Shown piece after piece: positions 43,134 through 51,645 of a DNA stretch of 64,000 nucleotides. The position numbers and the translations under genes were made by a program. The stretch lies in contig NZ_VSSB01000001.1 of assembly GCF_008122505.1 (NCBI RefSeq), positions 2,030,891-2,094,890 of the forward strand. Reading direction: 5' to 3'. This DNA is from Agromyces mariniharenae. Its GTDB lineage: Bacteria; Actinomycetota; Actinomycetes; Actinomycetales; Microbacteriaceae. The notes beneath the pieces were generated by a model. It did no database searches. It was not told the origin of the DNA and saw only the letters and a list, made by a program, of their open reading frames with translations. Position 1 is the stretch's first letter. Each line of letters starts with the position of its first letter.

Positions 43134-43499
43134 GTGAGCAACACCGATGACTTCCCCCGCCCCGAGGGCGACAGCGGCGAGCCGCTCGAGACCGACGTGA
43201 CGGACGACGTCGTCACCGTGCGCCGTGCGCCCCGCTATGGCCGCTTCATCACGCTCGGCGCGGTCGTCGGCGCGGTGGTCGCGCTGATCCTCACGTTCGC
43301 CTTCTCCGGTGAGCCGGCCCAGCCCGAGCTCGAGCCCGGGTTCGACAAGGGCCAGGTCTTCGGGTTCCTGCTGCTGCTCTGCGGCGTGATCGGCGCCACC
43401 CTCGGTGCCGTCGTTGCGCTCATCATCGACCGGGCCTCCGCGAGGCGCTCGAGGGCGGTCGAGGTCGTGCACGAGTCGACGCACCGCGTCGACGAGTAG
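43134..43499 (+). CDS. Conserved two-helix membrane protein beside purF
   Basis: 121 residues. An acidic N terminus (1-30), YGRFITLGAVVGAVVALILTFAFS, a short loop and VFGFLLLLCGVIGATLGAVVALIIDR, then a charged tail. Similar proteins flank purF in many actinobacterial genomes and are sometimes called Trk-related, but nothing supports a transport role here. Starts with GTG. Convergent with purF, 30 bases apart. Confidence 0.75.
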   Translation: MSNTDDFPRPEGDSGEPLETDVTDDVVTVRRAPRYGRFITLGAVVGAVVALILTFAFSGEPAQPELEPGFDKGQVFGFLLLLCGVIGATLGAVVALIIDRASARRSRAVEVVHESTHRVDE

Positions 43500-43529
43500 T
43501 GGCCTGCAGCGCGGCCGCGCCACCTCAGC

Positions 43530-44987
43530 TCAACTGAGCTGCGTCTTCTCCACCCACTCGAGGTACTCCTCGGTGACGGTGCCGGTGACGTAGTCCCCGG
43601 TGAAGCACGACAGGTCGAGCCGGTCGATCGACGTGCCCTGCGTGATCGCCGCCTGCAGGTCCTCGACCTCCTGGTAGATCATGTGGTCGGCGCCGAGCTC
43701 CCGCGCGATCTCGGGGATCTTGCGTCCGTGCGCGATGAGCTCCTGCCGGCTCGGCATGTTGATGCCGTAGACGTGCGGGAACCGCACCGGGGGAGCGGCC
43801 GACGTGAACGTGACCTTGTTGGCCCCCGCAGCGCGCGCCATCTCGACGATCTGCTGCGACGTCGTTCCGCGCACGATCGAGTCGTCGACGATGAGCACGT
43901 TCTTGCCCTTGAACTCGGTGCCCATGGCGTTGAGCTTCTGGCGCACCGAGCGCTTGCGCTGCGCCTGCCCGGGCATGATGAACGTGCGGCCGACGTAGCG
44001 GTTCTTGTAGAAGCCCTCGCGGTACTCGATGCCGAGCTTCTGCGCCACCTGCATGGCCGCGGGCCGCGACGAGTCGGGGATGGGCATGACGACGTCGACG
44101 TCGCCCTTGTCCATGTGCGTGGCGATGGTGTCGGCGAGCCGGTCACCCATGCGCAGGCGCGCCTCGTACACCGAGATGCCGTTCATCACCGAGTCGGGTC
44201 GGGCGAGGTACACGTACTCGAACGAGCACGGCACGAGCCGCGGGTCGCGGGCGCACTGCCGCGAGGTCATCTCGCCGTCGAGGGTGATGAAGATCGCCTC
44301 GCCGGGCTCGACGTCGCGCACGACCTCGTAGTCGCCGTTCTCGAGTACGAGCGATTCGGATGCCACGATCCACTCGGTCTTGCCGGCATCCGACACCCGC
44401 TTGCCGAGGATGAGCGGACGGATGCCGAACGGGTCGCGGAACGCGAGCAGGCCGTGCCCGGCGATCATCGCGATGACCGCGTAGGAGCCCTCGACGCGCT
44501 CGTGCACCTGCGCCACCGCGTCGAACACCTGGTCGGGGTCGAGCTCGAGGCCCGTGATCTGCCCCTGCAGCTCGGTGGCGAGCACGTTGAGCAGCATCTC
44601 GGTGTCGCTCGTGGAGTTCACGTGCCGGCGGTCGATGGAGAACAGGTCGTTCGAGAGCTCGCGCGTGTTCGTGAGGTTGCCGTTGTGCACGAGGATGATG
44701 CCGTACGGCGCGTTCACGTAGAACGGCTGCGCCTCCTCCTCGCGCTCGGCAGCCCCCTTGGTGGTGTAGCGCACGTGGCCGAGGCCGATGTTGCCGAGCA
44801 GCGAGCGCATGTCGCGGGTGCGGAACGCCTCGCGCACCTGCCCGCGCGCCTTCGTCATGTGGAAGACGGGGCCGTCGGCGGTCGCGATGCCGGTGGAGTC
44901 CTGGCCGCGGTGCTGCAGGAGGAGGAGGCTGTCGTAGATCTGCTGGTTGACGGGCTCGGTGGAGACGATGCCGACGATGCCGCACAT
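43530..44987 (-). CDS. purF: Amidophosphoribosyltransferase (PurF)
   Basis: 485 residues. First step of purine synthesis: phosphoribosylamine from PRPP and glutamine. The correct start is MCGIVGIVS (ATG 44987); Cys2 becomes the N-terminal nucleophile after Met removal. The longer frame upstream cannot be right, because it would bury this Cys. Glutaminase markers: HRGQDSTG, GHVRYTT, HNGNLTN. The PRPP loop is VLIVDDSIVRGTTSQQ. Convergent with the small membrane gene. An unusual 388-base gap lies upstream. Confidence 0.96.
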   Translation of the reverse strand: MCGIVGIVSTEPVNQQIYDSLLLLQHRGQDSTGIATADGPVFHMTKARGQVREAFRTRDMRSLLGNIGLGHVRYTTKGAAEREEEAQPFYVNAPYGIILVHNGNLTNTRELSNDLFSIDRRHVNSTSDTEMLLNVLATELQGQITGLELDPDQVFDAVAQVHERVEGSYAVIAMIAGHGLLAFRDPFGIRPLILGKRVSDAGKTEWIVASESLVLENGDYEVVRDVEPGEAIFITLDGEMTSRQCARDPRLVPCSFEYVYLARPDSVMNGISVYEARLRMGDRLADTIATHMDKGDVDVVMPIPDSSRPAAMQVAQKLGIEYREGFYKNRYVGRTFIMPGQAQRKRSVRQKLNAMGTEFKGKNVLIVDDSIVRGTTSQQIVEMARAAGANKVTFTSAAPPVRFPHVYGINMPSRQELIAHGRKIPEIARELGADHMIYQEVEDLQAAITQGTSIDRLDLSCFTGDYVTGTVTEEYLEWVEKTQLS

Positions 44988-45375
44988 GCGAGCGATGGCT
45001 CCTCGGGGGTGGAGGTGAAGCGTCCGAGCTGGACGTTCCATCCTCCCACACCCGCGCGTGTGAGCCGGCTGAGCGGATGCCGCTGCTCACCTGAGCACGG
45101 GCGAGCGAAACGGATGCCGCAGCTCACGTGAGCGCGAGCGCGAGCCCCGAGCCCGGTCGTTCGCGGCGGCCGATCAACGTAGCCCCTCCGCGGCATCCGT
45201 GGGTCGGATTCTTCGGTTCCGCGCCGATCTTGGTGGATCTCCACGAACTCGTCGCACAGCACTCCCCCCGAACGAGGCACGTGTGACACGCTCTCGGGCA
45301 TTCCGTTCACCGCGGCCCCGGTGCACCGGAACATGGGGGATCGGGCCGCTCCGCATCAGAGAGGATGCATCGTTC
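44988..45375. other. 388-base intergenic region with paired CTCAC(G/C)TGAG palindromes
   Basis: Lies between divergent purF and the secreted protease gene. Two units of the form CGGATGCCGCnGCTCAC(C/G)TGAGC occur at 45074-45096 and 45111-45133, the second ending in the perfect palindrome GCTCACGTGAGC. GTGGATCTCCAC, a 12-bp palindrome, is at 45233-45244. No ORF is supported. GAGAGG at 45359-45364 is a ribosome binding site for the protease gene. Confidence 0.5.
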
Positions 45376-46326
45376 ATGAGACTGACCTCACTCCGCGTCG
45401 GCCTCGCCGGCGCCGCGCTCGTCGCCTGCGGCCTGCTCGCGACGCCGACCGCGGCGCTCGCCGCGCCGCCCACGTCGTCGCCGGGCGTCGACCACGTCAC
45501 CGTGCCGTCGAACGAGGCGGCGGTGGCCGCCGAGTACTGGACGCCCGACCGCATGCGGTCCGCGACGCCGGCCGACGTGCTCGTGGCCGACAAGGTCGCG
45601 TCGACACCGGCGGCGGACGTCGCGAAGGGCGCGCCGGTCACCTACGGCAAGCCCGTGGCCGGCGGGGGCGTGGAGCTGCAGGCGACGGCCGAGGCGCCCG
45701 TGTCGAACATCGGCAAGGTGTTCTTCACGTTGAGCGGACGCAACTACGTGTGCTCCGCGAACTCCGTGAGCGCGACCAACGGCAGCGTCGTCTCGACTGC
45801 GGGCCACTGCGTCCACGGCGGCAAGGGCAAGTACGCCAGCAAGTGGATCTTCGTACCGGCCTACGAGAACGGCGCGGCGCCCTACGGCCAGTGGGCGGCC
45901 ACCTCGTTCTCGGCGCCGACCCAGTGGACGAAGGGCGGCGACCTCACCTACGACACGGCCTTCGTGAAGGTCGGCACGCTGAACGGACGCACGCTCGCCC
46001 AGGCCGTGGGCGCCTCGCCGGTCGCGTTCAACCAGGCACGCGGCCTCGCGTACGACGCGTTCGGCTACCCCGCCGCCGCGCCGTTCGACGGCCAGACGCT
46101 GCAGTCGTGCTCCGGCACCGCGAGCGCCGACCCCTACGGCCAGACGCAGTCGCAGGGCATCCCCTGCGACATGACCGGCGGCTCGTCGGGCGGCCCCTGG
46201 TTCCTGTCGTCGGGCGCGCAGAACTCGCTCAACAGCTTCGGGTACAACAACATCCCGAACGTGATGTTCGGGCCGTACTACGGCTCGGTCGCGCAGTCCG
46301 CGTACGCCGCGGCAGCGGCTTCGTAG
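45376..46326 (+). CDS. Secreted trypsin-like serine protease (S1 family, V8-like)
   Basis: 316 residues. A signal peptide (1-29, ending ALA) and a propeptide-like region (about 30-105), then the protease. The catalytic triad is H144 (TAGHCV), D193 (DLTYDTAFVKV) and S271 (GGSSGGPW). Cysteines 126, 145, 245 and 264 suit two disulfides. The active form is probably released by removal of the propeptide. It is exported and would digest external protein. The GC hairpin at 46350-46380 ends the gene. Confidence 0.92.
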   Translation: MRLTSLRVGLAGAALVACGLLATPTAALAAPPTSSPGVDHVTVPSNEAAVAAEYWTPDRMRSATPADVLVADKVASTPAADVAKGAPVTYGKPVAGGGVELQATAEAPVSNIGKVFFTLSGRNYVCSANSVSATNGSVVSTAGHCVHGGKGKYASKWIFVPAYENGAAPYGQWAATSFSAPTQWTKGGDLTYDTAFVKVGTLNGRTLAQAVGASPVAFNQARGLAYDAFGYPAAAPFDGQTLQSCSGTASADPYGQTQSQGIPCDMTGGSSGGPWFLSSGAQNSLNSFGYNNIPNVMFGPYYGSVAQSAYAAAAAS

Positions 46327-46349
46327 GTCGCCGACCCGCCCCGACCCGG

Positions 46350-46380
46350 CGCCCCCGTGACTCCTTCCGGCACGGGGGCG
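46350..46380 (+). terminator. Hairpin after the serine protease gene
   Basis: A 10-bp GC-rich stem (46350-46359 with 46371-46380) and an 11-base loop, 24 bases past the stop. Confidence 0.65.
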
Positions 46381-46426
46381 TCGTCGTGGGCAGCGGATGC
46401 CGCAGCTCACGTGGGCGCGGGCGCCG

Positions 46427-46969
46427 TCACGTCCGCAGCCGCGGCCGCCATCCGCGCGTCGACACCGCGAGCTCGTTCCACGCGTTGACCGACACGATCA
46501 GCGACAGGATGGCCGCGAGCTCGTCGGGCGACCAGTGCTCGGCGGCCTCGGCCCAGACCGCATCGGGAACGTGCGTCTCCGAGAGGCGCGTCACCGAGTC
46601 GACGAGGCCGAGGGCGGCGCGCTCGCGCGCGGTGAAGAAGTTCGACTCCGGCCAGACCGCGATGGCGTGGACGCGCTGCTCGGGCTCCCCCGCGGCGCGG
46701 GCGTCGCGCGAGTGCAGGTCGACGCAGTAGGAGCATCCGTTCAGCTGCGAGGCGCGCAGCCGCACGAGCTCGCGGATGCCGGCGCCGAGCCCCGCGCGAT
46801 CGGCCTCCGCCTCGGCGGCGTCGTCGAGCGCACTCACGGCGCGGGCGAACGCGGGCGCGACCCCGTCGAAGTCGAGGCGGCGGACCGGGACGACGTAGGC
46901 GTCGGGCGCAGCATCGACGGCGGGTGCGGTGGCGGTGGCGGGCGTGGTGGCGGCATCGGTGATGGTCAT
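46427..46969 (-). CDS. Carboxymuconolactone decarboxylase/AhpD-like protein
   Basis: 180 residues. The core has the AhpD-type CxxC plus His: LRASQLNGCSYCVDLHSRDAR, with a preceding helix IRELVRLRAS and the C-terminal LIVSVNAWNELAVSTR. Such proteins are redox-active thiol reductases or decarboxylases. It is divergent from a MocR regulator with a shared operator, so the regulator probably controls it. The N-terminal 25 residues are Thr/Ala-rich and disordered. Confidence 0.88.
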   Translation of the reverse strand: MTITDAATTPATATAPAVDAAPDAYVVPVRRLDFDGVAPAFARAVSALDDAAEAEADRAGLGAGIRELVRLRASQLNGCSYCVDLHSRDARAAGEPEQRVHAIAVWPESNFFTARERAALGLVDSVTRLSETHVPDAVWAEAAEHWSPDELAAILSLIVSVNAWNELAVSTRGWRPRLRT

Positions 46970-47005
46970 GTCTCGACGCTACGGATCGGGCCTGCTGCTG
47001 GTACC

Positions 47006-47048
47006 GTCCAATCCCATGGCGCGCGATTGGGCCGATTCTGGATTGGAC
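47006..47048. promoter_or_regulatory. MocR operator between CMD and MocR genes
   Basis: GTCCAATCC (47006-47014) and GGATTGGAC (47040-47048) are perfect inverted repeats, with an extra direct GATTGG at 47025-47030. Several ATTGG units in direct and inverted order are typical of MocR/PdxR sites. The array covers the MocR start codon (47016). Confidence 0.6.
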
Positions 47049-48428
47049 CTGCACCTCGTCGTCGACCGCACGCGCAAGGTCGCGTCGCTCGAGGACGGCC
47101 TGCGTGACGCGATCGCCTCCGGGCGGCTCGCGCCGGGGACGCGCCTGCCCCCGAGCCGCACGCTCGCCGTCGACCTCGGCATCGCCCGCAACAGCGTCGC
47201 GGAGGTCTACGGCCGGCTGGTCGCCGAGGGACGCCTCGAGGCGCGCGTCGGCGCCGGCACCTGGGTCGCCGACCGACCGATGCCGCGGACGGTCACGATC
47301 GCGCCGGTCCACCGGTCGACGCGCTTCGACCTCGACCTGCGCGGTGGACTCCCCGACGGATCCGCCTTCCCGCGCACCGCATGGGCGGCGGCGACCCACC
47401 GCGCGCTGTCAGCGGCGTCGACGGCGGCGCTCGGCTACGCCCCGACGGAAGGAGTTGAGCCGCTCCGCGCCGCCCTGGCGGAGTACCTCGCGCGCACGCG
47501 CGGGGTCCACGCGGCGCCCGACGCGGTGGTCGTCACCCACGGATTCGGCGAGCTCATCGGCCTCGTCGCGCGCGCCGTCGCGCGCCGCGGCGGCACGCGG
47601 ATCGCGGTCGAGGGATACGGGCACGCGTCCCACCGCGACGTGCTCGTCGCGGCCGGTCTCGAGCTCGTGCCCGTGCCCGTCGACGATGACGGACTCATGA
47701 CCGACGGGCTCGACGCGGCATCCGTCGACGCCGTGCTGCTGACGCCGGCACACCAGTTCCCGACCGGGGTGCCGCTCTCGGCCTCACGGCGCGCCGACCT
47801 CGTGCACTGGGCGCAACGGGGTGGCGGGCTCGTGATCGAGGACGACTACGACGGCGAGTACCGATTCGACCGCCGGGCCATCGGCGCCCTGCAGGCCCTC
47901 GCCCCCGAGCACGTCGTCTACGGCGGCACCGCGAGCAAGTCGCTCTCGCCTGCCCTCGGCATCGGCTGGGGCATCATCCCGCCGACGTGGCTCGACGACG
48001 TGCTCGGGGAACGGCGACGCTCGGGCACCGCCACCGACGCGATCACGCAGCTGACGCTCGCGGCGTTCCTCGAGGCCGGCGACTACGACCGCACCGTGCG
48101 CACGCTCCGCCAGTCGTATCGGGCGCGACGGGAGCGGTTCGAGGAGGTCATGGCGGCCGGGGCGCCCGACGCGAGCGTGCGCGGACTCGCCGCCGGCCTG
48201 CACTGCCTGCTCGAGCTCCCCGCCGGGGTCGCGGAGGCGGACGTCTCCGCCGCGGCGGCGGCCCGCGGCCTGCGCATCGACGGCCTCGCCGCGTACGCCG
48301 CCGATCCCGCGCTCGCCGGGGACCGGCCGCCGAGCATGGTGGTCGGCTTCGGCGCCCCGCCCGCGCACCGGTTCGAGGAGGCGCTGGCCGAGGTGGTGCG
48401 GGCGATCGAGGTGGCGCGCGTCGGCTGA
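47016..48428 (+). CDS. MocR-family regulator (GntR HTH fused to aminotransferase)
   Basis: 470 residues. N-terminal GntR HTH (about 15-80: LEDGLRDAIASGRLAPGTRLPPSRTLAVDLGIARNSVAEVYGRLVAEGRL), then a class I aminotransferase-like domain. The Schiff-base lysine is in GTASKSLSPALGIGW and the PLP-binding Asp/Tyr in IEDDYDGEYRFDR. MocR proteins sense PLP or its adducts and usually control a neighbouring divergent gene, here the CMD protein. ATG at 47016 follows a TACCGT element eight bases away. Confidence 0.9.
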   Translation: MARDWADSGLDLHLVVDRTRKVASLEDGLRDAIASGRLAPGTRLPPSRTLAVDLGIARNSVAEVYGRLVAEGRLEARVGAGTWVADRPMPRTVTIAPVHRSTRFDLDLRGGLPDGSAFPRTAWAAATHRALSAASTAALGYAPTEGVEPLRAALAEYLARTRGVHAAPDAVVVTHGFGELIGLVARAVARRGGTRIAVEGYGHASHRDVLVAAGLELVPVPVDDDGLMTDGLDAASVDAVLLTPAHQFPTGVPLSASRRADLVHWAQRGGGLVIEDDYDGEYRFDRRAIGALQALAPEHVVYGGTASKSLSPALGIGWGIIPPTWLDDVLGERRRSGTATDAITQLTLAAFLEAGDYDRTVRTLRQSYRARRERFEEVMAAGAPDASVRGLAAGLHCLLELPAGVAEADVSAAAAARGLRIDGLAAYAADPALAGDRPPSMVVGFGAPPAHRFEEALAEVVRAIEVARVG

Positions 48429-48431
48429 GCC

Positions 48432-49163
48432 CTACCGCGCGTACCGCTCGACGAAGTTGCGCAGCATCCGGCGCGGATGCTCGACCGGCGCCCGGCTCGA
48501 CGCGGCGATGGTCGCATCGACCTCGTCGTCGGCGAAGTAGCCGTAGCCGCCGTAGGCGTGGATGCGCAGGATGATGCCCTCGAGGTCGAGCTCGGGGTGG
48601 AACTGCGTCGCGTACACGTTGCGGCCGACCCGGAACATCTGCACCGGGCAGGTCGGCGACGAGGCGAGCAGGGCCGCCGTCGACGGCAGCTGCCGGATGG
48701 CCTCCTTGTGGCCGACGAAGGCGTTGAACAGGCGGGGCACGCCGGCGAGGATCGGGTCGGATGCGCCGGCGTCGGTCAGCGTGACCGGCACCACGCCGAT
48801 CGGCTCGGAGTACCTGCGATCGATCGAGCCGCCCTGGTGCAGGCCGAGCGGCCCGACGCCGTAGCAGGCGCCGAGGAAGGGGAAGTCCCGGGCCACGACC
48901 TCGTCGAGCAGGGCGGCGAACTCCGCCTCGACGCGGTGCTGCGCCGCCGACTTCCGTTCGGGTGGATCTGACGCGTTGAACGGCCCACCGCCGACGAAGA
49001 TGCCCGACAGCGCATCGAGGTCGAGGTGCGGCATCGGCTCCGCCTCGAGCCGCACCCGGACGAGGTCGCGCTCGTCGAGGCCGGAGTAGCGCAGGAAGAG
49101 CGCGTACTCCGCGTCGGCGGGCAGGTCCTCCGCGCGCGTGGCGAGGAGGACGAATGGCTTCAC
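48432..49163 (-). CDS. Class I glutamine amidotransferase (GMP synthase-like)
   Basis: 243 residues. Triad C100 (LGACYGVG), H189 and E191 (TQFHPELD). GMP synthase-like amidotransferases of this stand-alone type hydrolyse or transfer glutamine nitrogen in unknown pathways. GTG at 49163 has a TATCGT box six bases upstream. Convergent with the MocR gene, 3 bases apart. Confidence 0.88.
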   Translation of the reverse strand: MKPFVLLATRAEDLPADAEYALFLRYSGLDERDLVRVRLEAEPMPHLDLDALSGIFVGGGPFNASDPPERKSAAQHRVEAEFAALLDEVVARDFPFLGACYGVGPLGLHQGGSIDRRYSEPIGVVPVTLTDAGASDPILAGVPRLFNAFVGHKEAIRQLPSTAALLASSPTCPVQMFRVGRNVYATQFHPELDLEGIILRIHAYGGYGYFADDEVDATIAASSRAPVEHPRRMLRNFVERYAR

Positions 49164-49169
49164 GGGACC

Positions 49170-49175
49170 ACGATA
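49170..49175 (-). promoter_or_regulatory. -10 box TATCGT (minus strand), leaderless start
   Basis: TATCGT lies six bases before GTG 49163 on the minus strand. Confidence 0.45.
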
Positions 49176-49191
49176 TTCGCGCGGCCCCGCC

Positions 49192-49218
49192 GCTGTCAGT
49201 ACTCGGCTGTCAGTACTC
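49192..49218. repeat. Tandem copy of the thioesterase gene end
   Basis: GCTGTCAGTACTC occurs twice, 15 bases apart (49192-49204, 49207-49219), and the copies contain the stop codon of the thioesterase gene, so a second stop follows the first. A local duplication. Confidence 0.5.
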
Positions 49219-49644
49219 CGACGGCCGCGCGAGCACTGCCATGGTGCAGCGCGAGACGCAGACGAGGCGCCCCTGCTCGTCGGTGATGCGGATGTCCCAC
49301 ACCTGCGTCGTGCGTCCGCGCGAGATCGGTCGCGCCTCGCCGAGGACCCAGCCCTCTGCGACGGGCCGCACGTGGTTCGCGTTGATCTCCATGCCGACGC
49401 AGTAGTACGAATCGGGGTCGACCGTGAACGTCGAGCCCCAGCTCGCGAGGGTCTCGGCGAAGGCGACGGATGCCCCGCCGTGCAGCACGCCGCCCGGCTG
49501 GCGCGTCCGCCCGTCGACGGGCATCCTGCCTTTCAGCGCGTCCTCGGTCAGCTCCGTCAGCTCGATGTCGAGGGTCTCGAGGAGGGTGCCCTCGCGACGG
49601 GAGGTCGCCCAGTCGAGTGAGGGCTCGCCGAACCAGATGCTCAT
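49210..49644 (-). CDS. Hotdog-fold thioesterase (PaaI/MenI type)
   Basis: 144 residues. The pattern RTRQPGGVLHGGASVAFAETLASWGS, with Gln, His and Glu of the active site, is that of the PaaI/YbdB group that hydrolyses acyl-CoA, including 1,4-dihydroxy-2-naphthoyl-CoA. Conserved end GRTTQVWDIRITDEQGRLVCVSRCTMAVL. No menaquinone genes are nearby. Divergent from the acyltransferase gene at 49686. Confidence 0.88.
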   Translation of the reverse strand: MSIWFGEPSLDWATSRREGTLLETLDIELTELTEDALKGRMPVDGRTRQPGGVLHGGASVAFAETLASWGSTFTVDPDSYYCVGMEINANHVRPVAEGWVLGEARPISRGRTTQVWDIRITDEQGRLVCVSRCTMAVLARPSEY

Positions 49645-49685
49645 GCCGTCGAGTCTGGCATGCGCGCTGCTGCATGATGGTCTCC

Positions 49686-50984
49686 ATGCCTGACCCGAAG
49701 GGCGCCGTCGACGTCGACGGCACGGCCCGCGCTGCGATCCTCGCCCGTCGCGATCTCGTCGTCGACCTCGCACGCGTGGCGTGCATCCTCCTCGTCGTCG
49801 TCATCCACCTCCTCATGATCGGCGTCGGCATCGACGACACCGGCGCGATCGTGGTCTCCCGGCCGCTGGAGGCGCAGCCGTGGTTCGACGCCGCGAGCTG
49901 GGTCGGGCAGGTCATGCCGCTCTTCTTCGCGCTCGGCGGCTTCACGGCGTTGACATCGTGGCGCAGCACGACCCGACGCGGTGGGTCGGCCGCCGACTTC
50001 GTGCGTGCCCGCACGATGCGGCTCGCCACGCCGGCGCTCGTGCTGTTCGCGTTCTTCGCCGTCGTGCTCGGCGCGGCGACCCTGGCGGGCGTCGACCCTG
50101 CCCTGCTCGAGACGGTCGCCGCCGGCGTCGGAACGCCCCTCTGGTTCCTCGCGGCGTTCCTGCTCGTGCAGTGCCTCGTGCCCGTCCTGGCCGGATGGCA
50201 CGCCCGGGCGCCTCGACGCACCCTCGCCGTGCTCGCGCTCGCCGCGGTCGCCGTCGACGCCGCGCGCGTCGCGACGGGCGTCGACGAGATCGGACTCCTC
50301 AACCTCGTCTTCGCCTGGGGCTTCGTGCAGCAGCTCGGCTTCTGGTACGCCGACGGGTGGTTCCGCCGGCTCACCTTCCCGCGACTGGTCGCCCTCGCCG
50401 CGCTCGCCTACCTGGTCATCTGGGCCGGCGTCTCTGCCGGCTGGTACTCGCCCGACATGCTGACCAACCTGAATCCCCCGACCGTGCCGTTGATGCTGCT
50501 CGGAGTCGCGCAGGTCTGCCTGCTCACGGTGCTGCACGCGCCGCTCGCACGGCTCATGGAGACACGGCCCGCACAGGCCCTCGTCTTCGCCGTGGGCAGC
50601 CGTGCGATGACGGTCTACCTCTGGCACCTCCCGGTGATCGTCGCGATCGCCGGCCTGTCCCTCCTCGTCCGGGGCGCGGCTCCCGAGCCGGCGAGCCCCG
50701 CGTGGTGGGCGAGCCGCCCCGTCGTGCTCATCGTCGTGCTCGCGGCGGTGTGGGCGATCGCGCTTCCGCTGGCACGGTTCGAGCGCGTCCCGACGGCGAT
50801 CCCCGAGGGCTTCCGGCGCCCGGCCGGGTGGGCGATCGTGGCCGCGGCGGTGCTCGCGTTCATCCCGCCGTTCACGGTCATGCAGTGGTTCCTCGACCTG
50901 CAGCTCGCCCTGGTCGGCACCGTGCTGCTCGCGGCATCCGTCGTGCTCGACCGAGCCCGCCGCCCCGCGTGGTCGAAGGCCTGA
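49686..50984 (+). CDS. Acyltransferase 3-family membrane protein
   Basis: 432 residues with about eleven membrane helices. The start of the family is visible in RRDLVVDLARVACILLVVVIHLLMIGV with the catalytic-type His in HLLMIG, and MTVYLWHLPVIV near the C terminus. Such proteins O-acylate sugars or lipids at the membrane. ATG 49677 (MVSMPDPKG) is an alternative start. Substrate unknown. Confidence 0.82.
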   Translation: MPDPKGAVDVDGTARAAILARRDLVVDLARVACILLVVVIHLLMIGVGIDDTGAIVVSRPLEAQPWFDAASWVGQVMPLFFALGGFTALTSWRSTTRRGGSAADFVRARTMRLATPALVLFAFFAVVLGAATLAGVDPALLETVAAGVGTPLWFLAAFLLVQCLVPVLAGWHARAPRRTLAVLALAAVAVDAARVATGVDEIGLLNLVFAWGFVQQLGFWYADGWFRRLTFPRLVALAALAYLVIWAGVSAGWYSPDMLTNLNPPTVPLMLLGVAQVCLLTVLHAPLARLMETRPAQALVFAVGSRAMTVYLWHLPVIVAIAGLSLLVRGAAPEPASPAWWASRPVVLIVVLAAVWAIALPLARFERVPTAIPEGFRRPAGWAIVAAAVLAFIPPFTVMQWFLDLQLALVGTVLLAASVVLDRARRPAWSKA

Positions 50985-50985
50985 C

Positions 50986-51597
50986 CTACGCGAGCTCGGC
51001 GATGATCGGGTGGATCGCGTCGTCGAACGCCGAGGCATCCGACCGCAGGGTGTCGGTGACCGCGACGGTCATCGCACCGATCCACCACACGCCCTGCGTG
51101 GCGAGCGGCACGACCTCGACGTTGAGCTCGAACGAGTGCGCCCGGCGGCCCACCTCGCGCTCGTGCTCGGCGATGGTGCCGGCGTAGGCGCGGTAGGAGT
51201 CGCCGCGCCGGGACGCCGACGCCGTGCGGTAGTTCTGGTGCGCCCAGTCGGCCCAGGCCCGAGCGGCCTCGGCGTGGGGCACGATGGCGGCGGCGAGGAT
51301 CTCGGCGTCGGACACGGGCAGCGCCACCTCCGTGCCGTACGCGTCGACGAGCTCGAGCGGAACGGGCGACGGATGCACCTCGGGCTCGACCGTCATGGCC
51401 CACCATGCGCGCCACTGGCGCTCGAGCAGGTCGTGGTCGTCCATCTCGAGCCGTGCGCCGACCGGGCCGACGTCACGCAGCCGCGGGAGCTCGACGGGCG
51501 AGGCGATGCCGAGCACCTCGCGCAGGTAGAGGGCGAGCAGGACGGAGCGAGACGCGTTCTCGCGAATCACCCACGACGGCGTGCCCCCCGCGCTCAT
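50986..51597 (-). CDS. Conserved hypothetical protein divergent from purM
   Basis: 203 residues, soluble. It contains ENASRSVLLALYLREVLGI, RQWRAWWAMTVEPEVHPSP and a C-terminal beta region FELNVEVVPLATQGVWWIGAMTVAVTDTLRSDA. Found beside purM in several actinobacterial genomes, in databases sometimes wrongly called zinc-binding dehydrogenase. ATG at 51597 has TACAAT six bases upstream, so a leaderless start is likely. Function unknown. Confidence 0.75.
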   Translation of the reverse strand: MSAGGTPSWVIRENASRSVLLALYLREVLGIASPVELPRLRDVGPVGARLEMDDHDLLERQWRAWWAMTVEPEVHPSPVPLELVDAYGTEVALPVSDAEILAAAIVPHAEAARAWADWAHQNYRTASASRRGDSYRAYAGTIAEHEREVGRRAHSFELNVEVVPLATQGVWWIGAMTVAVTDTLRSDASAFDDAIHPIIAELA

Positions 51598-51603
51598 GGG
51601 GGC

Positions 51604-51639
51604 ATTGTACGCCGGGCACCTCCGGCCGGCGGGTAGCCT
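51604..51639. promoter_or_regulatory. Divergent -10 boxes for purM and the 50986-51597 gene
   Basis: Minus-strand TACAAT (51604-51609) is six bases before ATG 51597, and plus-strand TAGCCT (51634-51639) is six bases before GTG 51646. The 48 bases between starts thus hold both promoters, back to back, for leaderless mRNAs. Confidence 0.55.
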
Positions 51640-51645
51640 TGACGG

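Noticed and set aside
43526..43543. Palindrome CAGCTCAACTGAGCTG at the purF stop as a terminator
   Set aside because: The 7-bp stem has a 2-base loop and lies partly in the coding sequence. It may be chance.
44988..45041. Longer PurF starting at 45041
   Set aside because: PurF needs Cys as the first residue after Met; the ATG at 44987 gives MCGIVG.
44988..45375. Purine riboswitch before purF
   Set aside because: No conserved purine aptamer core or loop-loop motif is visible; the palindromes here look protein-binding or repetitive.
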